This document shows, piece after piece, positions 37,025-45,133 of a DNA stretch of 64,000 nt. This stretch comes from Paraburkholderia solitsugae (GTDB lineage: Bacteria; Pseudomonadota; Gammaproteobacteria; Burkholderiales; Burkholderiaceae): assembly GCF_013177695.1 (NCBI RefSeq), contig NZ_WOEY01000058.1, positions 86,219 through 150,218 of the forward strand, read 5' to 3'. The first letter of the stretch is position 1, and each line of letters begins with the position of its first letter. The position numbers and the translations under genes are program-made. The notes beneath the pieces are model-generated. The model ran no database searches, was not told the origin of the DNA, and saw only the letters and a program-made list of their open reading frames with translations.

Positions 37025-38194
37025 ATGAAAAAGACGCTTCTTGCAGTGGGTATTTTGAGCGCATTTGCCGGTGTGGCGCATGCACAAAGCAGTGTGACCT
37101 TATATGGTCTTATCGATGAAGGGCTGGACTATACGAATAATGTCGGTGGCAATAAACTCTACGCGCTTTCAAGCGGCGATGTGCAGGGCACACGCTGGGG
37201 TTTGAAGGGTGCGGAAGACCTGGGGGGCGGCTTGAAGGCGGTCTTCAAGCTGGAAAACGGCTTCGACGTCAACAGTGGCAAGCTGGCTCAAGAGGGTCTG
37301 GGGTTCGGCCGTCAGGCTTATGTCGGTCTGTCCAGCGCGGCGGCCGGCACGATTACCTTCGGTCGCCAATATGATTCCCTCGTCGACTATCTGGCGCCGT
37401 TGACAGCCAACGGCAACTGGGGGGGCGGGATGTTTTCGCACCCGTATGACAATGACAACACCGACAACACATTCCGTCTCAACAACGCGGTCAAGTACAC
37501 GAGCGTCGACTACGGCGGCTTCTCGTTCGGCGGCGCATACGCCTTCAGCAACTCGACGGGCTTCGCGCTCAACCGTGCGTTCAGCGTGGGGGCTCAGTAC
37601 GCCAATGGGCCGGTGACGCTTGCCGCCGCCTATCTGAACGTCGACAGTCCTAACAATGGCACGGCGGGCGCCGTGGCAATCGGCCCGAATGGCAACCCGG
37701 ACGGCAGTTGGACTGCGAACCGTCAACGCGTATTCGGTGCGGGTATCAGCTACACGATCGCATCAGCAACGCTGGGCTTCGCCTACACGAACACGAACCT
37801 GTCACAGCCGAGCGCGACCCAGTACGCTAGCCTCGCTGCAAGTCCGACACTCGGCGCAGCCTCATCGCTCAAGTTCAATAACTTCGAAGTCAACGCCAAG
37901 TACCAGTTTACGCCGGCGTTCTACGTTGGCGGCATGTACACCTACACGCAAGCCACGTACGACGGCACATCGGGTGGGAGTGCCAAACCCAAATACCATC
38001 AGTTCGGCCTGATGGCCGACTACAACCTGTCGAAGCGCACCGACGTGTATGCCCAGGGCGCTTACGTCAAGGTGGCGAGCGCTTCGGGCGTCGACGGAAC
38101 CGGGCTTGAGTTTGCCGCGAATCCGGACGCTGCCGGCCCCTCGTCGAGTAGCAAGCAGTTTATGGCTCGCATCGGTATCCGTCATAAGTTCTGA
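37025..38194 (+). CDS. Outer-membrane porin (Burkholderia-type general porin)
   Basis: Trimeric 16-strand channel in the outer membrane. ATG 37025 is chosen because it is followed by a clean signal peptide (KKTLLAVGILSAFAGVAHA, cut before QSSVTLYG) and has GGAG upstream. The 389-residue protein shows the typical beta-proteobacterial porin start SSVTLYGLIDEGLDY, WGLKGAEDLGGGLKAVFKLE, and ends with IGIRHKF, the terminal Phe needed for outer-membrane assembly. It could widen outer-membrane permeability for the substrate of the ABC system upstream. A strong hairpin follows. Confidence 0.94.
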   Translation: MKKTLLAVGILSAFAGVAHAQSSVTLYGLIDEGLDYTNNVGGNKLYALSSGDVQGTRWGLKGAEDLGGGLKAVFKLENGFDVNSGKLAQEGLGFGRQAYVGLSSAAAGTITFGRQYDSLVDYLAPLTANGNWGGGMFSHPYDNDNTDNTFRLNNAVKYTSVDYGGFSFGGAYAFSNSTGFALNRAFSVGAQYANGPVTLAAAYLNVDSPNNGTAGAVAIGPNGNPDGSWTANRQRVFGAGISYTIASATLGFAYTNTNLSQPSATQYASLAASPTLGAASSLKFNNFEVNAKYQFTPAFYVGGMYTYTQATYDGTSGGSAKPKYHQFGLMADYNLSKRTDVYAQGAYVKVASASGVDGTGLEFAANPDAAGPSSSSKQFMARIGIRHKF

Positions 38195-38230
38195 AATCGA
38201 AAGCGCGCTTCGGGGCGTGGGTGCCTTCAG

Positions 38231-38264
38231 GAAGAAGCCCGGGGTTAGACACTCGGGCTTCTTC
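38231..38264 (+). terminator. Rho-independent-like terminator after the porin gene
   Basis: GAAGAAGCCCG (38231-38241) and its exact reverse complement (38254-38264) form an 11-bp stem with a 12-nt loop, 37 bp after the porin stop. The 3' arm ends in CTTCTTC, a partial pyrimidine tail. The stem is also the boundary before the convergent LuxR-type gene. Confidence 0.7.
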
Positions 38265-38329
38265 GCACCGTCGCCCCGATCGGCAACGTCACCGATGCGA
38301 GTCTCGAAGAAGGGGATGCATCGGGAACG

Positions 38330-39187
38330 TCAGACAGGCCCGTGTAACCAGGCCAGCAGATCCCGGCGCGAGCTCACGCCGAGTTTGACGAACGCGCGCT
38401 TGACGTAGGTCTCGGCAGTGGATTTCGTAATCCCCATCGCATGGCCGATGGCCGCGTACGTGTCGCCTCGCACGACAGCCGAACAGACGGCGCGCTCGCG
38501 TTCTGACAGCATGACGCCAAACTCGTCGAGCCGGATCGCAAGAAGGTCCGGGGCGCCGGCAGGGTGGTCACATGGCTGCACAGCATCGATGGACTGCCGG
38601 GCATGAAGCGCGGCCAGTGGCAAAAGGACATCGCCGAGCAGGCGAACGCGGGCCATTTCGTTCAACGAGAACGACGGCATGCGGCGCGACCGGCTCAGTG
38701 AAATCGAATAGTGCGCGCCAAATACGGTGCGCAATAGCACGCACTCTTCACGAAACTGCCTGGGCTCAAAAATCGCCTCGCGCAATTCATGATCGGTCGT
38801 GTTGTCGGCCGAGCGCTGGATCACTTCTACGGCGTCTGGCGGCGGCACCCGGGTCATGACCGGATCACGCCCGGCGAAACGGCGCAGATAAAGTCGCATG
38901 ATGTCCCGCTGCTGCGCTTGCTCTGTGTTGGCGACGTGACTTCCGATCCACTCGGCACGGTGTCCACGAGGCGTGCAATCAGTCGGTATCAACCGCAGGA
39001 CGTGGAGCGAATCGAAATCCGCAAAGCGCCGGACGAACTGGCTCAGTGCGGTGACGAACCGGGGCGTGCCAACACCCTCGACGACAGGCGCTAGCGCCTG
39101 GAACGCGATGGGATCGATGGCGAATCCCTGCTTTGGCGGTTGAGCGAGGTGGATCATGATCGCAAACAGGAGGTGGCTGCGATCCAT
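38330..39187 (-). CDS. LuxR-family (C-terminal HTH) transcriptional regulator
   Basis: The last 65 residues form a LuxR/FixJ-type helix-turn-helix (LSERERAVCSAVVRGDTYAAIGHAMGITKSTAETYVKRAFVKLGV); the N-terminal ~210 residues are of unknown type, with no autoinducer-domain signature I can recognise. Start is uncertain: TTG 39205, ATG 39187 and ATG 39157 are all possible and none has a strong ribosome site; ATG 39187 gives 285 residues. It lies 142 bp beyond the end of the agmatinase gene on the same strand and converges on the porin. It may respond to amine metabolism, but no target site could be identified. Confidence 0.8.
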   Translation of the reverse strand: MDRSHLLFAIMIHLAQPPKQGFAIDPIAFQALAPVVEGVGTPRFVTALSQFVRRFADFDSLHVLRLIPTDCTPRGHRAEWIGSHVANTEQAQQRDIMRLYLRRFAGRDPVMTRVPPPDAVEVIQRSADNTTDHELREAIFEPRQFREECVLLRTVFGAHYSISLSRSRRMPSFSLNEMARVRLLGDVLLPLAALHARQSIDAVQPCDHPAGAPDLLAIRLDEFGVMLSERERAVCSAVVRGDTYAAIGHAMGITKSTAETYVKRAFVKLGVSSRRDLLAWLHGPV

Positions 39188-39329
39188 AACACGTCGATCC
39201 GGCAATCCGTCGATGGCGTGCTGGGCCGCTCCGACCGATGATACGCGCTCGCCATGCGCGATTCACTCGGTAGTAGCCCGGCCCTGCTCCTGACAGCGCA
39301 TCAATGGCGCTCACGCGCGAAGAGGGCAG

Positions 39330-40298
39330 TCAGGCGCTCTGCCTTGCACGCTGGCGGAACAGACAAATCAGGTCGGAGGCGATATGCGCGGCGGCCAGCG
39401 CCGTGATGTCGGCATGGTCGTAGGCTGGCGCCACCTCCATGACGTCGGCACCAATCAGATCGATGCTGCCCAACGCGCGAATGATGGCGAGTGCCTGCGC
39501 CGTCGACAATCCACCAGGCACCGGGGTGCCCGTGCCCGGTGCGAACGCCGGGTCCAGGCAGTCCACGTCGAACGTCAGATAGGCGGGCCGGGTGCCGACC
39601 ACCGACTTGATCTGTTCGATCGTGGCAGATACGCCGTGCCCATGAACCCACGGTGCATCGAGGATATTGAAGTTCATGAAATCATCGTTCCACGTGCGGA
39701 TGCCGATCTGAACCGAGTGCACTGGATCGATCAGCCCGTCTTTCACCGCTTTGTAGAACATCGACCCATGGTTCAAGCTGTCAGGCTTGTCGTCGGGCCA
39801 GGTATCGCAGTGGGCGTCGAAGTGGATCAGCGACAAAGGGCGTCCATACTTCTCGGCATGGGCGATGAGCAGCGGATAGGTCACATAGTGATCCCCGCCG
39901 AAGCTGAGCATTTTCGAGCCGGAGGCAAGGATGGTCCGGGCGTGGTCGACGATCGTTTGCTTGATCGTCATCGGATTGTGCACGTCGAGCCAGCAGTCGC
40001 CGTAGTCGATGACCGCATAGTCGTTGAAAGGATTGACGCCCCATGGATACGGCAGGAGTGTTCCAAGTTGCGCACTGGCGGCACGCATCGCACGGGGGCC
40101 CAGTCGCGCGCCCGGGCGGAACGTCGTGGCGATATCGAGCGGAATGCCGGTGATCGCCAGGTCCACGCCAGTCAGATCGTGCGTGTACTTGCGGCGCATG
40201 AAAGACAGCACGCCAGCGAAGGTGTTTTCGCGCAACGAGCCATATAACGAAGGGCGACGGATCGCACCGTCGCCAAAGACGGGTTCAGCTGTATCCAT
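39330..40298 (-). CDS. speB: Agmatinase / ureohydrolase family enzyme
   Basis: Mn2+ enzyme hydrolysing a guanidino compound to an amine and urea. ATG 40298 gives 322 residues; a longer upstream start is possible but lacks a ribosome site. Metal ligands are visible: GGDHYVT, HFDAHCDTW and FDVDCLDPAFAPGTG. The family includes agmatinase, guanidinobutyrase and guanidinopropionase, which cannot be separated by these motifs, so speB is a tentative name. Together with a polyamine-type transporter, aminotransferase and ALDH, an agmatine-to-putrescine or 4-guanidinobutyrate-to-GABA step fits. It is divergent from the LysR gene at 40636. Confidence 0.88.
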   Translation of the reverse strand: MDTAEPVFGDGAIRRPSLYGSLRENTFAGVLSFMRRKYTHDLTGVDLAITGIPLDIATTFRPGARLGPRAMRAASAQLGTLLPYPWGVNPFNDYAVIDYGDCWLDVHNPMTIKQTIVDHARTILASGSKMLSFGGDHYVTYPLLIAHAEKYGRPLSLIHFDAHCDTWPDDKPDSLNHGSMFYKAVKDGLIDPVHSVQIGIRTWNDDFMNFNILDAPWVHGHGVSATIEQIKSVVGTRPAYLTFDVDCLDPAFAPGTGTPVPGGLSTAQALAIIRALGSIDLIGADVMEVAPAYDHADITALAAAHIASDLICLFRQRARQSA

Positions 40299-40635
40299 AG
40301 TTGACAGGCCTTTTTTCTGTTGGGTGCGCCGCCGCAATCCTGGGAAGCACGCTCATCTTAGGCAGTAGGGCGAATCGGGTCTGTCATGCACAGGGGGGAC
40401 GAGCGAACAAATAGGTATCACGCCCCTCAATGCTTTCTTGTCCATGCCGCTCTCAACCAGACCTCCGGGCCCGGTAGCGGTCGCCCGACTGGTTTAGACT
40501 GCTGCGTATCGCCGGGTCGACAGTGGCTTATCCTCGGAAATACGGTTGGAGACGGGGTCCAGGACTCGACTATCCGGTGGCGCTGGTCCGGCATGCCGGA
40601 CACCCTATGTTGCCGTTCAGCGAAGAGATCTCGCC
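40299..40635. promoter_or_regulatory. Divergent intergenic region (speB-like / LysR) with 16-bp palindrome
   Basis: 337 bp without a credible gene. GTCCGGCA-TGCCGGAC at 40586-40601 is a perfect 16-bp palindrome, 35 bp before the LysR start. A shorter CCGGGCCCGG lies at 40465-40474. The first may be an autoregulatory operator, although LysR sites are usually interrupted rather than contiguous. Confidence 0.45.
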
Positions 40636-41544
40636 ATGGAATATGTCGAAAGCCTGCGCGTTTTCCGGTCTGTGGTCGAATTGAAGAGCTTCACACGAGC
40701 GGCGGACATGCATGGACTGACCCGGCCGGCAGTGTCGCGGGCCATAGCGGGGCTGGAAGAGCGGATGGGATGCCGGCTGTTGAACCGAACCACTCGACAG
40801 CTCTCACTCACCGAAGCCGCGGAGCGATTCTACGAAGGCTGCGTGCGCATCCTGGACGATCTGGAGGCACTCGAAGCGGACGTAGCCAACCAGACGCGGG
40901 AAGCGGGTGGCGTCTTGCGTCTGGTCGCTCATACGACGGCGACGATAAGCCGGCTGGTTCCCTTGATCGCCGGGTTCAAGCGAGCCCACCCGAAAGTCGC
41001 GCTCGATGTGACACTGACGGAGCGGCCCGTTGACCTGGTGGCTGACGGGTACGACCTTGGCATCGTTGTTCCCTACATGGTGACGAGCGAGACGACCGTT
41101 GTCCGACTGCTCGAGCGAATTCCGGTTGTCATCGTCGCGACGCCAGAGTATCTGCAAACCGCGTCAATACCGCGACATCCATTGGAATTGGCCGATCATC
41201 AATTTGTGCTGATGTCGGCATCGATTCGTCGCCTCGAGATCAGCTTCCGGCATGGCGAGGAAGAGCTGAGCGTGCCGCGTCGTTCCGATATTTCGTCGAA
41301 CAGCCCCGCTTTCAACCGGGAAATGGTGCTACAGGGTTTCGGAATCGGTCTCGTGGCCGAAAGCCTGGTAGACAAAGAGCTGGCTTCCGGAAAGCTCGTC
41401 CGGCTACTCAGCGATTTCCAGCTCATCGACGACAGCGTCGAAATCCAACTCGCTTACAGCAACCGGACACTGCTGCCTGCCAAGGTGCGCGCATTTATCG
41501 ACTATGCGGCCGCTTTTTTCGGGACGCTGGCGACATCGCGCTAG
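40636..41544 (+). CDS. LysR-family transcriptional regulator
   Basis: 302 residues from ATG 40636 (GAAGAGA upstream). N-terminal winged HTH at about 1-60 (FRSVVELKSFTRAADMHGLTRPAVSRAIAGLE) and a LysR effector domain with GVLRLVAHTTATISRLVPLIAGFK and FGIGLVAESLVDKEL. The CrgA/DsdC-like two-domain length is normal. It is divergent from the ureohydrolase gene and so may control it. It is not obviously linked to the marR efflux genes downstream, from which it is separated by 217 bp. Confidence 0.9.
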   Translation: MEYVESLRVFRSVVELKSFTRAADMHGLTRPAVSRAIAGLEERMGCRLLNRTTRQLSLTEAAERFYEGCVRILDDLEALEADVANQTREAGGVLRLVAHTTATISRLVPLIAGFKRAHPKVALDVTLTERPVDLVADGYDLGIVVPYMVTSETTVVRLLERIPVVIVATPEYLQTASIPRHPLELADHQFVLMSASIRRLEISFRHGEEELSVPRRSDISSNSPAFNREMVLQGFGIGLVAESLVDKELASGKLVRLLSDFQLIDDSVEIQLAYSNRTLLPAKVRAFIDYAAAFFGTLATSR

Positions 41545-41551
41545 TCCGGGT

Positions 41552-41603
41552 AAAGCGGCCTGCAAATCAGGGTGGAAAAAAGGGCTGTATCAGTGGCCGC
41601 TTT
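41552..41603. terminator. Inverted repeat after the LysR gene, possible terminator
   Basis: AAAGCGGCC (41552-41560) and GGCCGCTTT (41595-41603) are exact inverted copies 34 bases apart, just beyond the LysR stop. The 3' arm ends in TTT. The long loop lowers confidence. Confidence 0.35.
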
Positions 41604-41749
41604 CGGTGTCGAAGCCGATTGGATCTGGATCGCGTACGCCCGCCAAGCGGCCTCCGGCGCAGAATTCCAGACATTCCTAGGGTAATTGGTGCGCGAAACG
41701 ACAACAAACTGATCCCCCGGCCTGCATCGCTTCCCGGTGGTCGCTACGT

Positions 41750-41768
41750 TAATCTGTGCGTATGCACT
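41750..41768. promoter_or_regulatory. MarR-type operator overlapping the marR start
   Basis: The 19-mer contains GTGCGTATGCAC (41756-41767), a near-perfect palindrome. It matches the site at 42253-42271 at 17 of 19 positions. Both possible start codons of marR (GTG 41756, ATG 41762) lie inside it, so repressor binding would block transcription or initiation of its own gene. Confidence 0.7.
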
Positions 41769-42196
41769 CAAAGGATCATCAGAGCGACTACTGTTTCGCC
41801 CTCCGTCAGGCCTCTCGACACATTTCGAAGCTTTACGAGCGTCATTTGTCGGAGGCCGGCATCACGCCCACGCAGTTCAGCATTCTCGGGACACTGGGCC
41901 GCTATTCGAGCTTGACGATGGTTGAGTTGGCCGAGGCGATGGTGATGGACAGGACGACTCTGGTGCGGGCACTTCAGCCCTTGTTCCGACGCGGTTTTGT
42001 GGCAGTTCCCGCGGAAGGGCAAAACAATCGGCGACTGCGAGTCGTACTCACGAGCAGCGGGTTGGCGAAGCTTGACGAAGCGGCCGCTCACTGGGCAGCC
42101 GCGCAGGCCAGCTTCGAACGTAGCTTTGGGCCGCAACAGGCCGCTCGTCTGCAAAGCGAACTGTTCCGCATGACAAACGACGTGTCCGATAGGTAA
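41756..42196 (+). CDS. MarR-family transcriptional repressor of the adjacent efflux operon
   Basis: 146-residue winged-helix regulator with the MarR core LTMVELAEAMVMDRTTLVRALQPLFRRGFV (about 52-81) and wing QNNRRLRVVLTSSG. Start is either GTG 41756 or ATG 41762, giving 146 or 144 residues; neither has a good ribosome site and both lie in the operator palindrome. The gene is immediately upstream and co-directional with the three-gene pump. MarR proteins of this kind usually repress the pump and release on binding a phenolic or antibiotic ligand; ligand unknown here. Confidence 0.9.
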   Translation: MRMHSKDHQSDYCFALRQASRHISKLYERHLSEAGITPTQFSILGTLGRYSSLTMVELAEAMVMDRTTLVRALQPLFRRGFVAVPAEGQNNRRLRVVLTSSGLAKLDEAAAHWAAAQASFERSFGPQQAARLQSELFRMTNDVSDR

Positions 42197-42252
42197 CCAC
42201 AACGCAACAAACTGGTGCACTTCGGTGCATTGATACGTGAACAACTGAACGC

Positions 42253-42271
42253 TAATGTGTGCATATGCACT
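42253..42271. promoter_or_regulatory. MarR-type operator in front of the efflux operon
   Basis: Contains GTGCATATGCAC (42259-42270), a perfect 12-bp palindrome, flanked as TAAT...T like the copy at the marR start. It ends 43 bp before the outer-membrane lipoprotein start, a normal promoter/operator distance. Confidence 0.7.
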
Positions 42272-42313
42272 TTTAGCCGTACAAAGCCAAGTTACCCAGA
42301 AGGGAGGAAGGAA

Positions 42314-43834
42314 ATGGAAACCATGACGAATCACTACCGACCGCAGCCGCGCGCGAGCGCATGGGCGGCCTCGATAGCCGCGGCGGTGGCGGCGCTCGGT
42401 CTGGCCGGCTGCGTCAACTTCGCCGGCATCAAGAGCGACAAGCAGATTGCGCCGCCCACCCGCTACGAGACGAAGGAGAGCTTGCCTGCCGAGGGCGGAC
42501 AGTGGCCTGCCATGGATTGGGCCAACCAGTTTGGCGATTCGCAGCTGCCCAAGCTGATCGACGAGGCGCTGGCAGGCAATCCGACGATCGAGCAGGCCCG
42601 TGCACGCATTGAGAAAGCGTCTTCCTCTGTTGGCAACGCCCATTCCGCGCTCTATCCCAACGTGACGGGAAGCTATTCGTGGACGCGCGAACTCTATAGC
42701 GGCAATGGGTCCGCTCCACCGCCGATCAACGGCACCTGGCAGAGCGAGAACAACGTGCTCGCCAGTGCCTCGTTTGACCTCGACCTGTGGGGCAAGAATC
42801 GCGAGCGGCTGCGTCAGTCCGTCTCGCAGGAGAAGGTCGCTGAAGCCGAAGCCGAGGAGGTCCGCATCTCGTTGGCCGCTTCGGTGGCAAGCACCTACAA
42901 CCATCTTGCTCAGCTCTATGCGTTGCGCGATATCGAGGTCCGCGAAGTGAAGAATCGCGAGGATATCGGGCGAATCACGGATGGGCGCGTGGGTGCGGGG
43001 CTCGACACCAACGTGGAGCGGCAGACCGCCTATGGCGAGACCGCGACGAGCCGTTCGAGCGTCAGCGACCTCGACGGACAGATCACGACCGTACGCTACC
43101 AGCTGGGAGCCCTGCTGGGTGAAGGACCGGACCGTGGCCTCAAGATCGCCAATCCATCGCTCGGAGAGGGTGCCAGCGTCGCGCTTCCCGACAACCTGCC
43201 CGCCGACCTGATTTCGCGGCGCCCGGATATCGTTTCGGCCTACTGGCAGGTGGACGCAGCCATTCACGATGTGAAGGAAAAGAAGGCTGAGTTCTTTCCT
43301 GACGTCAATCTTTCCGCAGCGGCAGGACTGGACGCGTTTGGCTGGGGGCGATTCCTGACGGCCGGAAGCGGTCAACTTCAGGGTGGACCCGCGATTCATC
43401 TTCCTATCTTCGACGCCGGTGCGCTGCGCGCCCAACTGAAGGGCCGCTATGCGGACTTCGACTACGACGTCGCAACGTACAACCAGACGTTGATCAACGC
43501 TTTATCCGATGTTGCCACGCAGGTCACCCAGATCCACTCGGCCGACCGTCAACTGGTCGACGCGCAGCAGGCCCTGGATGCGCAGGCCAAAGCCTATCAA
43601 CTGGCGCTCGTTCGCTACAAGGCGGGTTTGAACCAGCAACTGCAGGTGTTGAACGCGGATGACAACCGGCTCGCAGCCGAAACGGCCGTCGTGAACCTCG
43701 AAATGGATCGCCGCGGCATGCAGATCGGGCTGATCAAGGCACTAGGCGGCGGCTTCGATGCTTCACAGGCTGGCCTTGCTGCGAATGCGGAGACACCGAT
43801 TCCCGCGTCGGCCGGCGGCACGGCAACTCACTGA
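42314..43834 (+). CDS. Outer-membrane efflux lipoprotein (OprM/NodT family)
   Basis: Trimeric outer-membrane exit duct of a tripartite pump. ATG 42314 follows GGGAGGAAG and gives 506 residues. A lipoprotein signal with lipobox LAGC (Cys33) is followed by two repeats of the outer-membrane-factor helical domain; ISRRPDIVSAYWQVDAA (about 300) and the second half with LTAGSGQLQGGPAIHLPIFDAG are diagnostic of RND/EmrAB-linked OprM/NodT proteins. The pump adaptor and transporter follow in the same operon. Confidence 0.93.
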   Translation: METMTNHYRPQPRASAWAASIAAAVAALGLAGCVNFAGIKSDKQIAPPTRYETKESLPAEGGQWPAMDWANQFGDSQLPKLIDEALAGNPTIEQARARIEKASSSVGNAHSALYPNVTGSYSWTRELYSGNGSAPPPINGTWQSENNVLASASFDLDLWGKNRERLRQSVSQEKVAEAEAEEVRISLAASVASTYNHLAQLYALRDIEVREVKNREDIGRITDGRVGAGLDTNVERQTAYGETATSRSSVSDLDGQITTVRYQLGALLGEGPDRGLKIANPSLGEGASVALPDNLPADLISRRPDIVSAYWQVDAAIHDVKEKKAEFFPDVNLSAAAGLDAFGWGRFLTAGSGQLQGGPAIHLPIFDAGALRAQLKGRYADFDYDVATYNQTLINALSDVATQVTQIHSADRQLVDAQQALDAQAKAYQLALVRYKAGLNQQLQVLNADDNRLAAETAVVNLEMDRRGMQIGLIKALGGGFDASQAGLAANAETPIPASAGGTATH

Positions 43835-43899
43835 ACAACCAGATCGGCGGCCAGCCGTAACGGCCTGACCGCGACCATCAAACTTTATTGGAGCTACAC

Positions 43900-45060
43900 A
43901 TGAACGCACCTCAGTCATCATCGGATAAAGAGCCGGAAAAGAAGCCCGGCAAACGCAAACTCCTGCTTTCGCTGCTTGCTGCCTCGCTTGCGATCGCGGG
44001 CGCTGCGTACGGCACTTTCTATTTCCTCGACGCCCGTCATCACGTGGATACCGACGACGCCTATGTCAACGGCAACGTCGTGCAAATCACGCCGCAGATC
44101 ACGGGGACCGTCATCGGCGTCAATGCGGACAACACGCAAATCGTCAGGAAGGGCGAACCGATCGTCCAGATCGATCCCGCGGACGCCAGGATCGCATTGC
44201 AACAGGCCGAGGCCAATCTGGGCCAAACCGTTCGCAGAGTCCATGGGCTCTATGCCGACGATGACCGATATCGCGCGGATATCGCTGAACGCCAGTCGGA
44301 TCTTTCGAAGGCCCAGGACGATCTGCGGCGCCGGCTTTCCACGGGCATGACGGGGGCGGTGTCGGACGAGGAAATCTCACATGCACGTGACGCCGTCAGC
44401 TCGGCTCAGGCTGCGCTTGAGGCGGCCCGGCAGCAGCTTGGCGCCAATCGCGCGCTGACGGCCAACACGTCGGTCGAAAAGCATCCGGACGTACTGGCTA
44501 GCGCCGCTCACGTTCGCGACGCCTACCTGGCTTATGCGCGCACCACGTTGCCGGCCCCCGTGACCGGATATATCGCGCAGCGCTCGGTTCAGGTCGGCCA
44601 GCGCGTGTCGCCCGGCGCATCGCTGATGTCCGTGGTGCCGCTCGAGCAGGTCTGGGTCGATGCGAACTTCAAGGAGTGGCAGCTTCGTCACATCCGGGTT
44701 GGACAACCTGTCGAGTTGACGGCCGACGTCTACGGCGCCTCCGTCGTCTATCACGGCAAGGTAGTGGGCTTTACGCCGGGCACCGGATCGGCACTGGCGT
44801 TGTTGCCGGCGCAGAACGCGACAGGTAACTGGATCAAGGTGGTGCAGCGACTGCCGGTGCGCATCGAGATTCCACCCGCGGAACTGGAGAAGCATCCGCT
44901 GCGTGTGGGCTTGTCGATGAACGTGGATGTCAACGTCAAGGACCCCGCCGGTGCCCAACTCGGGACTGAGTCTACGTCGACCTATAAGACGGACGTCTTC
45001 GCCAAGTACGGCGACGAGGCCGATGCCGCGATCGCGCGGATCATCGCCGAAAACGAATGA
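43900..45060 (+). CDS. Periplasmic adaptor (HlyD/EmrA family)
   Basis: Membrane-fusion protein linking the inner-membrane pump to the outer-membrane duct. ATG 43900 has GGAG 9 nt upstream, giving 386 residues. It has a positively charged N-terminus (KKPGKRK), one membrane segment (about 24-45), a split lipoyl/barrel-sandwich domain (VDTDDAYVNGNVVQITPQI then APVTGYIAQRSVQVGQRVSPG), and a helical hairpin between. This is the EmrA architecture paired with a DHA2 pump, in agreement with the next gene. Confidence 0.93.
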   Translation: MNAPQSSSDKEPEKKPGKRKLLLSLLAASLAIAGAAYGTFYFLDARHHVDTDDAYVNGNVVQITPQITGTVIGVNADNTQIVRKGEPIVQIDPADARIALQQAEANLGQTVRRVHGLYADDDRYRADIAERQSDLSKAQDDLRRRLSTGMTGAVSDEEISHARDAVSSAQAALEAARQQLGANRALTANTSVEKHPDVLASAAHVRDAYLAYARTTLPAPVTGYIAQRSVQVGQRVSPGASLMSVVPLEQVWVDANFKEWQLRHIRVGQPVELTADVYGASVVYHGKVVGFTPGTGSALALLPAQNATGNWIKVVQRLPVRIEIPPAELEKHPLRVGLSMNVDVNVKDPAGAQLGTESTSTYKTDVFAKYGDEADAAIARIIAENE

Positions 45061-45133
45061 CCTCCGCTCATTGGACCGCGGCACGCGAGAGACGCCGCGC
45101 CTTTCTTGCCCGACACAGGATAGCCGTATCACC

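Noticed and set aside
40465..40474. CCGGGCCCGG palindrome
   Set aside because: Pure G/C 10-mers are expected by chance at this composition.
41768..43435. 555-codon minus-strand frame opposite marR and the efflux lipoprotein gene
   Set aside because: It crosses two real genes and the operator region between them, so it cannot be a conserved gene; no domain seen.
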